This document shows, piece after piece, positions 17,407 to 26,877 of a DNA stretch of 64,000 nucleotides; positions within the stretch are counted from its first letter, which is position 1, and the number at the start of each line of letters is the position of its first letter. A program made the translations under genes and the position numbers. Below the pieces are notes generated by a model that made no database searches, was not told where the DNA came from, and worked only from the letters and a program-made list of their open reading frames with translations. Origin of the DNA: Sphingomonas lycopersici (GTDB lineage: Bacteria; Pseudomonadota; Alphaproteobacteria; Sphingomonadales; Sphingomonadaceae); assembly GCF_026130605.1 (NCBI RefSeq), contig NZ_JANFAU010000003.1, positions 310,001-374,000 of the forward strand, in the 5' to 3' direction.

Positions 17407-18654
17407 TCAATGCGAAATGCCGGAGGCCGACGCCTCATCGATCAGGGCGCCGGAGCGAAAGCGATCGAGGCAGAAGCCCGTCGCGAGGGGGTGCGACGTG
17501 CCCGTCGCCATCAAGTGGGCGAGACACCAACCACCCGCCGGTATCGCCTTGAAGCCGCCCGTTCCCCAGCCAGCACTGATGTAAAACCCACTGACCTTCG
17601 TTTTGTCGATGATCGGCGTGGAGTCGTGAGTGATGTCGACGAGGCCAGCCCATTGCCGCAGGAAGCGCATCCGCGAAAAGGCCGGAAACAGCTCGACAAC
17701 ACCCGCCGCCGCGCGCTCCATCCACGGCAGGCTGCCGCGCTGGGCATAGGACAAGAACATGTCGAGCCCGGCCCCAATGACGAGCTCGCCCTTGTCAGAC
17801 TGGCTGAGATAGGTGCCGGTGGCGGGTGAGAGGATGACTGTGTCGAGGCAGGGCTTGACCGGTTCGGACACGAAGGCTTGCAACGCATAGGAGCTGATCG
17901 GAAGCCGAATGCCGGCCTTCGCGGCGAGCACGGTCGAATGGCCGGCCACCGCCATCCCGACCAGGTCCGAGCGGATCGTGCCGAGACTCGTCTCGACACC
18001 GCGCATTTGCCCGGCTTCGATAATGAAGTCGTGCACTTCGCAATTCTGGATGATATCCACGCCCAGTCGCGAGGCGCCGCGCGCATAGCCCCATGCCACC
18101 GCATCGTGGCGCGCCGTGCCGCCGCGCGGCTGGTTCAGTGCGCCGAGGACAGGAAACCGCGGACGGTCGTTCAGCCCAGGGATATGCCGCCGCACGGAAT
18201 CGCTATCGTGCAACTCGGCATCGACGCCGTTCAGCAGCATCGCGTTCACCGAACGGCTCAGCATCTCCATCGCATGCCGGTCGTGGCCAAGAAACCACAT
18301 GCCGCGCTGGGAGAACATGATATTGTAATTGAGGTCCTGCGAGAGGCCTTCGTAGAGCTTCAGCGCGAAGTCGAAGAATGCGGCGGTCTCGGGAAAGAAG
18401 TAGTTCGAGCGGATGACCGTGGTGTTGCGCCCGGTGTTGCCTCCGCCGATCCAGCCCCGCTCCAGAAGGGCGACATTGGTGATCCCGTGGTTCTTGGCGA
18501 GATAATAGGCCGTGGCCAGCCCGTGCCCGCCACCGCCGACAACTATAGCGTCGTAATGCGCCTGCGGGCGGGCGTCGCGCCAGGCAGGTTCCCAGCCGCG
18601 TTGGCCGTTCAACCCCTCCCGAATCAGCGACAGTGCAGAATAGTGCCTGGTCAC
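17407..18654 (-). CDS. soxB: Sarcosine oxidase beta subunit
   Basis: Flavoprotein subunit of 415 residues. The FAD-binding motif is VVGGGGHGLATAYYLA near residue 38. His183 in GGTARHDAVAWGY corresponds to the histidine that carries covalent FMN in this family. It starts with GTG (GGGGA ahead), 27 bp below a perfect 16-bp palindrome at 18681-18696. First gene of the operon soxBDAG-purU-S9. No dimethylglycine or betaine demethylase and no creatinase lie in the window, so sarcosine must come from elsewhere or from peptides. Confidence 0.96.
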   Translation of the reverse strand: MTRHYSALSLIREGLNGQRGWEPAWRDARPQAHYDAIVVGGGGHGLATAYYLAKNHGITNVALLERGWIGGGNTGRNTTVIRSNYFFPETAAFFDFALKLYEGLSQDLNYNIMFSQRGMWFLGHDRHAMEMLSRSVNAMLLNGVDAELHDSDSVRRHIPGLNDRPRFPVLGALNQPRGGTARHDAVAWGYARGASRLGVDIIQNCEVHDFIIEAGQMRGVETSLGTIRSDLVGMAVAGHSTVLAAKAGIRLPISSYALQAFVSEPVKPCLDTVILSPATGTYLSQSDKGELVIGAGLDMFLSYAQRGSLPWMERAAAGVVELFPAFSRMRFLRQWAGLVDITHDSTPIIDKTKVSGFYISAGWGTGGFKAIPAGGWCLAHLMATGTSHPLATGFCLDRFRSGALIDEASASGISH

Positions 18655-18680
18655 GTCATTCCCCTAGCTCCGCGCTATTT

Positions 18681-18696
18681 AATGCATATATGCATT
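18681..18696. promoter_or_regulatory. Regulon operator site 2 (perfect 16-bp palindrome)
   Basis: AATGCATATATGCATT is fully self-complementary and lies 27 bp upstream of the soxB start. It fits the ATRCA-N4-TGYA layout of the other three sites. The spacing to the start codon is close to that at 24281, which suggests repression of the sox operon. Confidence 0.65.
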
Positions 18697-18851
18697 GTTT
18701 GGGACAAGAGGAATTGAGTCGGCTTTTCGCGCGAATTTCGCCAGATCGCTGCGGGAAAAATGCGCCAAATCCAGCCAAATCACTGACAAATAGGCATAAT
18801 CTACGGGATCGGCGAGCGCTCCGACTGCAAAAAATAGCGGCAGAATAATTA

Positions 18852-18867
18852 AATACATCCTTGCACT
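18852..18867. promoter_or_regulatory. Regulon operator site 4, amidohydrolase promoter
   Basis: AATACATCCTTGCACT matches ATRCA-N4-TGYA with an imperfect outer pair. It lies 77 bp ahead of the preferred amidohydrolase start at 18945 and 155 bp from site 2, so each side of this divergent region has its own copy. Confidence 0.5.
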
Positions 18868-18944
18868 GCTCTGGTTGATCGGAGAAAGTCCGGGCGGATG
18901 GTATGGCAAGCGGGCTACCCATCCGGTTCGCATGGAGCGATTGC

Positions 18945-20183
18945 ATGGCGCCGGTCATCTTCGAGAACGCCCGCCTTTTCGACGGCGTGACTGCGCGATG
19001 CCGGGAGGGCATGTCAGTCAGCGTCATCGACAAAAGGATCGGCGACGTGCGCCCCGACCGGATCGAAGGCTCGGACGCGCGGCGCGTCGATGTCGGCGGG
19101 CGCACGCTGATGCCCGGGCTCATCGACCTCCATATCCATGCTTATGCGTCGAGCGTGAACGACCTGCACGTCGAGCAGGCCGGCGTCGCATATAATACCG
19201 CCCATGCAGCGCGCATGCTGGGTCATGCGCTTGATTGCGGGTTCACAACCGTCCGCGACATCGGCGGGGGCGATCGGAGCCTCGCTACTGCGATCGCCGA
19301 CGGCCTGATCCGCGCCCCGCGCTTCTTCTATGCCGGGCGGATCATCTCGATGACCGGTGGCCATGGCGATTTGCGGCCGGTGCATGTCCGCCGTCATGAC
19401 CCCGGCCTCTGTCAATGCGGCGAAGCGGGCGTACTCAGTGTGATTGCGGACGGCGTGGACGAATGCGTGAAGGCTGCGCGTGAGGAACTCCGTCAAGGTG
19501 CGCATTGCATCAAGATCATGGGTTCCGGCGGCGTAACCTCGCCGGCCGATCCGATCTGGATGAACCAGTATCGCGAGGATGAGATCCGGGCGATTGTCGG
19601 TGAGTGCCGGGAACGCCGCACCTATGTCAGCTCGCATTGCCACGGTGCGGAGGCCATCCGGCGATCGGTCGATTTTGGCGTCCGCGTGATCGAACATGGC
19701 ACACTGATCGACCCCGAGACCGCGACGCACGTCGCCCGCAGCGGCGCTTTCGTAGTGCCGACTATGGCGACCATTTATGCCCTGATGGAGGAAGGTGCTG
19801 CGCTCGGCCTGCCGCCGGTGAGCCAGGAAAAGGTCAAGATCGTTTATGCTGCGGCGCTTGCGGGCTTGGAGCATATGCGCGCGGCTGGGGTGAAGATCGG
19901 ATTCGGCACCGATCTTCTCGGCGACACCTATGTGCGCCAGTGCCAGGAATTCACCATCCGTCGGCAAGTGTTCGAGCCGATCGAGATCCTGCGCCAGGCG
20001 ACATCGATTTCGGCCGAGATTCTCGATCGCGAGGGAGAGCTTGGCTGCATCGCGCCGGGCGCGGCGGCGGACCTGATCGTCGTCGACGGCGATCCGCTCG
20101 CCGACATCAGCCTCCTCGCGGCGCAGGGACGCAACCTCAGCCTCATCATGCGCGATGGCGCCATCATCAAGGATCGGCTGTGA
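18945..20183 (+). CDS. Amidohydrolase, prolidase-like (M38)
   Basis: Metal-dependent hydrolase of 412 residues related to the Xaa-Pro dipeptidase/imidazolonepropionase branch. Metal ligands are visible: HxH in GLIDLHIHAY, the carboxylated lysine in HCIKIMGSGG, His in SSHCHGAEA and VIEHGTLI, and the final Asp in FGTDLLGDTY. Family members release C-terminal residues, including proline, from dipeptides or N-acyl amino acids. The ATG at 18945 has GGAG 7-8 nt before it; 18903 is an alternative. It is divergent from soxBDAG across a region with two shared operators, so it is likely co-regulated with sarcosine oxidation. Confidence 0.88.
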   Translation: MAPVIFENARLFDGVTARCREGMSVSVIDKRIGDVRPDRIEGSDARRVDVGGRTLMPGLIDLHIHAYASSVNDLHVEQAGVAYNTAHAARMLGHALDCGFTTVRDIGGGDRSLATAIADGLIRAPRFFYAGRIISMTGGHGDLRPVHVRRHDPGLCQCGEAGVLSVIADGVDECVKAAREELRQGAHCIKIMGSGGVTSPADPIWMNQYREDEIRAIVGECRERRTYVSSHCHGAEAIRRSVDFGVRVIEHGTLIDPETATHVARSGAFVVPTMATIYALMEEGAALGLPPVSQEKVKIVYAAALAGLEHMRAAGVKIGFGTDLLGDTYVRQCQEFTIRRQVFEPIEILRQATSISAEILDREGELGCIAPGAAADLIVVDGDPLADISLLAAQGRNLSLIMRDGAIIKDRL

Positions 20184-20464
20184 TGGGCCTCCCGTCGTCG
20201 GCGTGCCATCGCCTGACCGACGGCGCGCCGATGTAGCGCGGTCGTGCCCGCGCGCGGCACTCGATTATTGGCTATGTTAATCTTCGCCGGATCGATGTTC
20301 CAATCCCGCCTCACCCCCTCCCCCCGCTGACCTGCTGTATCCGGCACTCAGCACTGTAACTGCCGACGATCCCGATTCCCGGAAACGCCCTGCCGTGGCC
20401 CTAGGCAGATTCTTACAAGACCCATGCCAATCGGCAAGGCTATACGTCGACGACCGCGCGCGCA

Positions 20465-21332
20465 TCAGCGCCCGCGCCGAGCGGCCGCGCGCTCCGCCGA
20501 AGCGATCGTATTTTCCAGCAGCATGGTGACCGTCATCGGACCGACGCCACCGGGCACCGGTGTGATAAGAGACGCCTTTTGCGCCACGCCTTCGAAATCG
20601 ACATCGCCGGTAATCCGTCCATTGGGTAGGCGGTTGATGCCCACGTCGATCACGATGGCGCCGGTTTTCACCATCTGCGGCACGATGAGCCCGGGGACGC
20701 CCGCTGCAACAACAAGTATGTCGGCGAGCATCGTAAACTGCGCGAGATCGCGCGTTTTCGCGTGACAGATGGCCACGGTCGCATCGCGTGCCATCAGCAT
20801 CAGCGCCATTGGCTTGCCGACGATGTTGCTCGCCCCCCCCCACCACCACATTCTGTCCTTCAATGGCAACGTCTTCGGCCTCGAGCAGCTTTACAACGCC
20901 ATAAGGAGTGCATGGCGAGAAGACCGTGCTGCCGGTCACGAGACCACCAACATTATACAGGTGGAAGCCGTCGACGTCCTTCTCAACGGCGATCGTCTCC
21001 AGCACGCGCGGTAGATCGATTTGCGGTGGCAGCGGCAGTTGCACGAGGATGCCGTGCACGGTTTCGTCTGCGTTGAGTTCGACGATCCGGCCGAGAAGTT
21101 CGGCGTTCGAGACGCTCTCGGGCAGCCGCAAGACAATCGATCTTATGCCCGTCGCCTCACATGCGCGGATCTTGTTTCGGACATAGACCGCCGATGCAGG
21201 ATCGTCGCCCACCAGGATAACTGCGAGTCCCGGCGGTTGTGCGCCCATATCCAGCAGGTCGCGGACACGCATCGCATATTGCGCGCGAAGCCGTGCAGCC
21301 AGGGTCCGCCCGTCGACGATCCTCGCCGTCAT
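20465..21332 (-). pseudogene. folD: folD, methylene-THF dehydrogenase/cyclohydrolase, frameshifted
   Basis: Both halves of FolD are present but in different frames. From 21332 the N-terminal part (SAVYVRNKIRACEATGI, VDGFHLYNVGGL) reads to about 20835. From there [27 protein letters not shown] and [19 protein letters not shown] continue in another frame to 20465. The switch falls at a run of nine G on the coding strand (C run 20833-20841); eight G would restore the frame, and five would give the common GASNIVG sequence. It is either a true mutation or a homopolymer sequencing error. If intact it would oxidise the 5,10-methylene-THF made by sarcosine oxidase to 10-formyl-THF for PurU. It overlaps the SRPBCC gene by 4 bp. 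Confidence 0.85.
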
Positions 21333-21832
21333 GGAATTTGCCGGCGCTCGAGGGCGTATTTGAGGCGTGCGAGATAATCTCTCAGATGCGCCTCCGATTG
21401 CCCGCCCAAGTCGCCAATCAGGCCAGTGATATCAGCATTCTTCAGCATTTCGACACCAACCCGGGTGTGGCAATCAATCGCGCAGTAAGTCCCGGTCGGT
21501 CTCTCGCGCGCATGATAGGTCGCGTAAGCGGACAACCCGTTCCGCTCTGACAGATGATCTGAGAACAGGCTCAGGCGGCGCGCACGCGTATCCCGTTCGG
21601 TTACGTGGACGATGCGCTCGTCCACAACCTGCCCCCCTTCCTCTTTCGCGAGCCGATAGCCACCCAGCGGAACCGCCGCATCACGCAAGGAGACAAACCG
21701 ATAGCCCGCTATTTGCCACGTGTCGGGCTGAAGAAGGTTGTTCAAGATAGCTTGCCACACAGCGTCCGCCGGCGCCGCGATCTGCAAGGCGGCATGACTG
21801 ACGATGGTGACGGCCACGATCGGCTCCGACAT
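21329..21832 (-). CDS. SRPBCC (START-like) domain protein
   Basis: Protein of 167 residues that looks like a START/Bet v1-type hydrophobic-pocket fold: ALQIAAPADAVWQAILN at the N-terminus, then beta-rich segments and a long C-terminal helix (EAHLRDYLARLKYALE). The ATG at 21832 has a GAGGAA site; the longer open frame to 21955 has no support. It lies between a TonB-dependent receptor and folD, apparently in one transcript. A ligand-binding or cyclase-like role for an aromatic or lipophilic compound is possible, but the function is not known. Confidence 0.72.
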   Translation of the reverse strand: MSEPIVAVTIVSHAALQIAAPADAVWQAILNNLLQPDTWQIAGYRFVSLRDAAVPLGGYRLAKEEGGQVVDERIVHVTERDTRARRLSLFSDHLSERNGLSAYATYHARERPTGTYCAIDCHTRVGVEMLKNADITGLIGDLGGQSEAHLRDYLARLKYALERRQIP

Positions 21833-21972
21833 CAGTTCCTCTCTTCGCCCAGTGGACATTTGGAGGGTCACGCGGCTGCCTGCTTTCAGGCCGCATGAGC
21901 CAAGACAGAGCCAGGGAAGCTGTCCGCCGTTGCAGCGACGGACAGCAAAATCCATAAGAAGCGATCCGCTTC

Positions 21973-24252
21973 TCAGAAGCGGGTGCTGAGGGACAGGGTG
22001 AAGCTACGCGGGCGAATTATGTTCGCTGTTGCCGGCGTCCCTGGCAAGCCCGGTGCATAATTGAGGAGCCCCGCTTCGTTCAGGACGTTCTCAACGCGAA
22101 ATTGCACTTGGTAACGCTGAAAGCTAACCCCGGCTCTCAAGTCGACCGTGGCGATACTCGGCAGCTTTACGTCGGGACTTACGACGCTGCCAGGGAACGA
22201 GGTGAACCATTCCGACTGGAACCGCAACGTCGCTCCGAGTTGCCCTTGCAGATCGCCACCCAACGGAACAAGCTGGTCGGCCGTTACGGATACGGTCCAT
22301 CGCGGCGTTTGAGGAATGGGGTCTCCGACGGCCGCGCCGATCGCGCCGGCGCTAACCCCGGGATCGACCTCCGTCAGCCTGGCATTGCTGTAACCGGCAT
22401 TGGCTCCGACGGTGAGAAGATCATTTGGTCGCACCAAAGCCGCGATTTCGAAACCATCGACCTTTGCCTTGCCCGCATTCGCCAGCAGTGCCTGATTCTG
22501 ATAGTTGGTATAGAGCTGAATGTTATTCCAGTCGATGTGGAACACCGAGGCTTCCAGGCTCAATCGCTTGTCGAGGAAGTCGCCCTTGATACCGGCTTCG
22601 AAATTCCAGACGGTGTCCGGGCTGATCTCGGTTTGCCCTCCCGGCGGGATGATGATCGCGGGCTGCGGCCCACCCGGCCGAAAGCCGCTTGCAGCGCGGA
22701 GAAACAAGCTGAGATTGTTGGTCGGCCGCCACCGCAACGTCGCGAGGTAGGAAACATTGTCGTCACGGATGTTGCGTTCCGGCGTTGCCAGCGTCGCGCC
22801 ACCAAGCGATACCCCGCTATAGACGAGCGAAAAATCTTCTTTGTAATTCGCGAATCGCACGCCGCCCGTGATGTCCAGATTATCCTTCAGGTATACAGTC
22901 ATATTGCCGAACGCTGAAAGCTCCTCGTAAGTGTCTTCGATCGGCGAGGAGAGAATGGAGCCTAAGGGCGCAGGAAGCTGCCTGTTGGTTGCGATATCCC
23001 GCGCAACGATATCAGTCGCGATCGATGCGCGCTCGTGGGTATAGAAGCCGCCAACGATGAACTCGATCGGTCCCAGGCGATTGGAAACGAAGCGCAGCTC
23101 TGCCGTGCTCTTCTTTTGCGGAATGGTATTTTCGTAAGCAGCGCCCGTGTTTGCCGGATAATGGAAGCCCAGGAGACCAAATAGCGGAAAAAGAGGCACG
23201 TAAGTGGTCGAGAAGTCGTTCTCGGTGTGAAGCCGCGACTCGGAATATGCTCCGGTAGCGATAATCCTGCCGATCCCGACGTCATATCGGCCTGTAGCGG
23301 ACACCAGTCGATATCGAACTTTGGCGGGCGCATCGAAGAACTGGCTATACTGACGGTGGCCGTATAGCGGCGTGAAAGTGCCTGGAACATCGTCCTGCAG
23401 GGTCAGGCCTTTGGTATCCGTGTCCTGGAGCTGACCGACCACGTCGATTGTCAGGCGGCTGCTGGGCGTCCAGCCGAGCGCAAGGCGAACTCCCTTGGAG
23501 TCGCTCTCGTTAACATTCTTGCTTCCTGTGCCGATATTATCGACGAAGCCAGGCAAGCGCCGGTAAAAACCAGTCGCTCGAAGTGCGAGCCGATCGGAAA
23601 CGAGCGGAAGGTTGATGGTGGCATTCGCCAGATAGCCGACGCCCCCACCATCCACGGCACTAACTTCGGTGCGCGCGCTTCCGGAGAAGCGTGATGGATC
23701 AGGCCTTTTCGAAATCAGCCGGATCACGCCGCCGAGGCTCGACGCGCCATAAAGCGTGCCCTGTGGTCCCTTCAGGACCTCGATACGATCGAGGTCGACC
23801 AATTCCGTGTCTGGCGCGATGAACGCCCCACCGCCGTTTGCCGAGCTGGAAGTAAACGGCACATCATCGAGGTAGAAGACAGTCGTTGCCGATTGCTGAA
23901 GCGCACCTGTCTGCAGGCCTCGAATGAAGACCTTGCCGGAGCCCGGATTGCCATCCTCCTGGACCGTAAGACCGGGGGTCAGTGTCGCATAGTCCCGCAC
24001 GGAGCGGACACCCAGGTTGTCAAGCTTGTTGCCATCGAGAACGGTAATGGCTGACGGTACGTCGCGCAGCTTTTCGTCACGCTTGCTGGCCGTCACTACG
24101 ACATCACCATTTACATTGTGCGTCGGCTCGACCGTGTCGCTTTGCGCACCTGCAGACATCTGCGGTTGAGCCTGCGCCCCGGTCCCGGCCGCCGCCAAAC
24201 ACAGCGCGACCACACCAACCGACGCCCTTAACGCCATTCTTCGTGCAGACAT
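21973..24252 (-). CDS. TonB-dependent outer-membrane receptor
   Basis: Receptor of 759 residues with a signal peptide ending at GTGAQAQ and a plug starting DVVVTASKRDEKL. Plug motifs are VPSAITVLDGNKL, GNPGSGKVFIRGLQTG and RIEVLKGPQGTLYGASSLGG. The C-terminus FTLSLSTRF ends in Phe as barrels do. It has a shared operator 29 bp upstream and runs into the SRPBCC and folD genes. Divergent from an AraC regulator. It is a good candidate for the importer that feeds this catabolic block, though cargo cannot be read from sequence. Confidence 0.93.
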   Translation of the reverse strand: MSARRMALRASVGVVALCLAAAGTGAQAQPQMSAGAQSDTVEPTHNVNGDVVVTASKRDEKLRDVPSAITVLDGNKLDNLGVRSVRDYATLTPGLTVQEDGNPGSGKVFIRGLQTGALQQSATTVFYLDDVPFTSSSANGGGAFIAPDTELVDLDRIEVLKGPQGTLYGASSLGGVIRLISKRPDPSRFSGSARTEVSAVDGGGVGYLANATINLPLVSDRLALRATGFYRRLPGFVDNIGTGSKNVNESDSKGVRLALGWTPSSRLTIDVVGQLQDTDTKGLTLQDDVPGTFTPLYGHRQYSQFFDAPAKVRYRLVSATGRYDVGIGRIIATGAYSESRLHTENDFSTTYVPLFPLFGLLGFHYPANTGAAYENTIPQKKSTAELRFVSNRLGPIEFIVGGFYTHERASIATDIVARDIATNRQLPAPLGSILSSPIEDTYEELSAFGNMTVYLKDNLDITGGVRFANYKEDFSLVYSGVSLGGATLATPERNIRDDNVSYLATLRWRPTNNLSLFLRAASGFRPGGPQPAIIIPPGGQTEISPDTVWNFEAGIKGDFLDKRLSLEASVFHIDWNNIQLYTNYQNQALLANAGKAKVDGFEIAALVRPNDLLTVGANAGYSNARLTEVDPGVSAGAIGAAVGDPIPQTPRWTVSVTADQLVPLGGDLQGQLGATLRFQSEWFTSFPGSVVSPDVKLPSIATVDLRAGVSFQRYQVQFRVENVLNEAGLLNYAPGLPGTPATANIIRPRSFTLSLSTRF

Positions 24253-24280
24253 CTATCCTTCCCCTTTCCCGCCCTAAAAT

Positions 24281-24296
24281 AATACATAACTGTATT
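24281..24296. promoter_or_regulatory. Regulon operator site 3, TBDR promoter
   Basis: AATACATAACTGTATT has arms AATACA and TGTATT that are exact reverse complements with a 4-bp spacer. It lies 29 bp ahead of the receptor start codon and is the closest match to sites at 6631 and 18852. Confidence 0.6.
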
Positions 24297-24516
24297 CTTG
24301 TTGATCCTGCGGCCCCGCCGTTCGCCTCGCCGACTTCTGCCGATCATAACGACGTTATGACGGTGCTAGACCATAAAGCGCTGGTCCGCTTTCTCGTGCG
24401 ACGAAAAGGCTTTCGCGCGGCGCCAAAAGCGCGCGATGACATTAGTGTATTTTTACCCTTGACCGCGGCGGCCGAATGGCGGTCAACTCGGACCGGTTTT
24501 CCGTTCGAGGAATTGC

Positions 24517-25686
24517 ATGATTCCATCGGCCAAAGCACGTGGCGATTTTCCTGCTCCATCAGCATGCAGCAGCGGGGGGGTACGGGTGTCGCCATCATCG
24601 GCGCTGCCGGGAGTAGCACCGGGCAACAATCGTCCGGGACTGTCGCCGCGCCGCTTTCCGCCGCCCGCCCCGGATGTCGGACAGGTGTCCATTCGCCATC
24701 ACATCGACGATTATGAAATTGATGGTCCGGACTCGCAGCGGACGCACAGCGCAGATCAGGTCCGCCATAGCAGGCATTATCGATTAAGTATCGAGGGCCC
24801 GTTTGGACATGGATGGCATGAATTCTGCCGGTTGAACGACGGCTATTTCGCTATCGTCAGCGAGATAAAATACCATATGCCGCAGGCGGGTTATATGTCA
24901 TCGCCTGACACCGCGCACATCTATCTCGCGAATGGGGGCGACGGCGAGTATGTCCCGGCCGGCGGCGAGCCATTGAGCTTCGAGGCGCCCGCCGCCCTGA
25001 TTATGCTGGAGCCGGCCGGTGCCGCGGCCGCCGAGGTTTGCTTCGCAGGCGATACCCAGTACATCTACATTGCCATACAGCGAGACGCCCTGCAGGCGAT
25101 CTTCGCGGGCTGCGCGCACGAGTTGCCGCTCGTGCTCCAGTCGTTTCTGAAAGGCGACCTGCGCCACACCGTCGGACGTGCGGTGCGGCTCGACGGTTCA
25201 CTCCTGCGCTGTCTTGGCGAAGTGCACGATTGCGCCGCTACGGGGGGGCGACGCAGGCTCTTCCTGCAAGCGAAAGTGTCGGAGATTGTATGCCGCATGG
25301 TTGACGCTCTCGAATGCCGGGAGGCACTTCACCTGGCAGAGGCGACACCAACTACCGTGCGAGGGGTCTTCAAGGCACAAAATCTGCTGGCGGAGAAATT
25401 CGCGGCGCCACCTACGCTGGAAGAACTCGCAGAAACCGTGGGATTGAGTCGTAGCAGTCTGTGCAACGGGTTCCGTCAGGTCCTGGGTACGTCGGTGTTC
25501 GACTACATCCATGAATTGCGCATGCAGAAGGCGCTGCTGCTCCTGGGCGATCGCGACGCCTCGATCACGCAGATCGCTTATGCCGTCGGCTATAATCGCG
25601 CTTCAAGCTTTTCGGTCGCGGTACAACGCAGGTTCGGTACAACCCCTTCTGAATTGCGCCGGAAGGCCATCGCCTCTGCCGGCTAA
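24517..25686 (+). CDS. AraC family transcriptional regulator
   Basis: Regulator of up to 389 residues. The C-terminal 100 residues hold two helix-turn-helix units: PTLEELAETVGLSRSSLCNGF and ITQIAYAVGYNRASSFSVAVQRRFG, the typical AraC pair. The middle part is a cupin-like sensing domain without a clear relative. The ATG at 24517 has GAGG 6 nt away but adds 56 proline- and serine-rich residues; GTG at 24685 would give a more usual 333-residue protein. It is divergent from the receptor operon and upstream of the esterase-MFS-peptidase genes, so it may activate either side. Confidence 0.85.
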   Translation: MIPSAKARGDFPAPSACSSGGVRVSPSSALPGVAPGNNRPGLSPRRFPPPAPDVGQVSIRHHIDDYEIDGPDSQRTHSADQVRHSRHYRLSIEGPFGHGWHEFCRLNDGYFAIVSEIKYHMPQAGYMSSPDTAHIYLANGGDGEYVPAGGEPLSFEAPAALIMLEPAGAAAAEVCFAGDTQYIYIAIQRDALQAIFAGCAHELPLVLQSFLKGDLRHTVGRAVRLDGSLLRCLGEVHDCAATGGRRRLFLQAKVSEIVCRMVDALECREALHLAEATPTTVRGVFKAQNLLAEKFAAPPTLEELAETVGLSRSSLCNGFRQVLGTSVFDYIHELRMQKALLLLGDRDASITQIAYAVGYNRASSFSVAVQRRFGTTPSELRRKAIASAG

Positions 25687-25824
25687 CCGAGTGCTTCGCT
25701 CGGGGGTCGCGCTGGCAAGTTGCGGAGTCTTTGGCGGCTGGCAAAAGCTTTTTCGCGACGATCGAAAGACGCTGTGGCTGCGCTCGCCTATCGCTTGGCT
25801 CTACACAGAAAAAGGCCCCGTTCC

Positions 25825-26733
25825 ATGAGTGATACGATCTTTAATGCGGCCGCTTGCTCGCCGCTTGTCCGCCCCAACGCGGAACAATGGGACATCACCT
25901 CCGAGATCACAGGGCGAACATATCGCATCTATGTCGCCGCGCCTGCCGGTGCAGAGGAGCAACCCCCAGGCGGATATCCGGTGATCTACCTCAACGACGG
26001 TGACTTCGACTTTCATACCGCGGCCGACGCGCTCGTCATGCAGGGCATCGGCCGCGAGATTCGGCCCGCCTATCTCGTCGGGATCGGTTATGGCAAGGAT
26101 TGGCAAACCGCGTCTCGTACGCGTTGCGCCGACTTGCTGCCAACGCAGCCTGACGCTGCGACTCTGGCCGGTCTGGAAGCTTCACCGCTCACGAAAGGCG
26201 CAACCTACGGAGAGGCAGAAGCTTTCCACCAGTTTCTTATCAAGGAATTGCGGCCACTGATCGCAGCATCTTACCCTGTAGATCATGGCGAGACGGTCCT
26301 TTGGGGCCACTCATTTGGAGGCCTCTTCGCCTTACACGTCCTGTTCAACCACCCCGAAACATATCGCACCTATCTTGTGAACAGCCCTTCAATCAATTGG
26401 AGCGGGGGCGCGATCTTGCAGAATGAGGCCAAGCTCACAGCCGCTATGCTTCAGGACCAGGTCGCGCCTCGGGTCCTGCTGACCGCCGGGGAATATGAGG
26501 AAAGACTCGCCGGACATGTAAAACTGCATCCAGGCGTCACGCGCGAGCAGATGCAGGAGATGCTTACCGCTTTCGGCATGGTAACCAATGTCGTCGCGCT
26601 GGGAGATCGTCTCAAGGCACTGGAGGGGCCCCCAGGCTATGAAGCCGAGACGATTATCTTCGGAGAAGAAACTCATCTGAGCGTCATCCCAGCCGCGATC
26701 AGCCGCGGGCTGCGGTTCGCGTTGCCGCTCTGA
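25825..26733 (+). CDS. Alpha/beta hydrolase, IroE/Fes-like esterase
   Basis: Serine esterase of 302 residues in the group of siderophore and lactone esterases. The substrate loop YPVIYLNDGDFDF is followed by the nucleophile elbow LWGHSFGGLFALHVL; a C-terminal GEETHLSVIPAAI supplies the His. There is no signal peptide from the start at 25825; a longer frame from 25720 adds a basic stretch with no ribosome site. A paralogue sits at 38115 beside another TBDR and MFS pair. An activity on ester or lactone bonds in imported compounds fits both contexts, but iron-siderophore use is not otherwise supported here. Confidence 0.8.
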   Translation: MSDTIFNAAACSPLVRPNAEQWDITSEITGRTYRIYVAAPAGAEEQPPGGYPVIYLNDGDFDFHTAADALVMQGIGREIRPAYLVGIGYGKDWQTASRTRCADLLPTQPDAATLAGLEASPLTKGATYGEAEAFHQFLIKELRPLIAASYPVDHGETVLWGHSFGGLFALHVLFNHPETYRTYLVNSPSINWSGGAILQNEAKLTAAMLQDQVAPRVLLTAGEYEERLAGHVKLHPGVTREQMQEMLTAFGMVTNVVALGDRLKALEGPPGYEAETIIFGEETHLSVIPAAISRGLRFALPL

Positions 26734-26877
26734 GCCGGGGCAATGCGCTATTTGGCGGCGATGATGCGGATAGACCCGGGCCGATGAATTTCGCTTGCGG
26801 CCAAATCTCATTCGCGCGCGTGTCGAATGGCCGAGATGCATTGACCAGGCGATCGTCGCGGCGCTTCAACGGTCATC

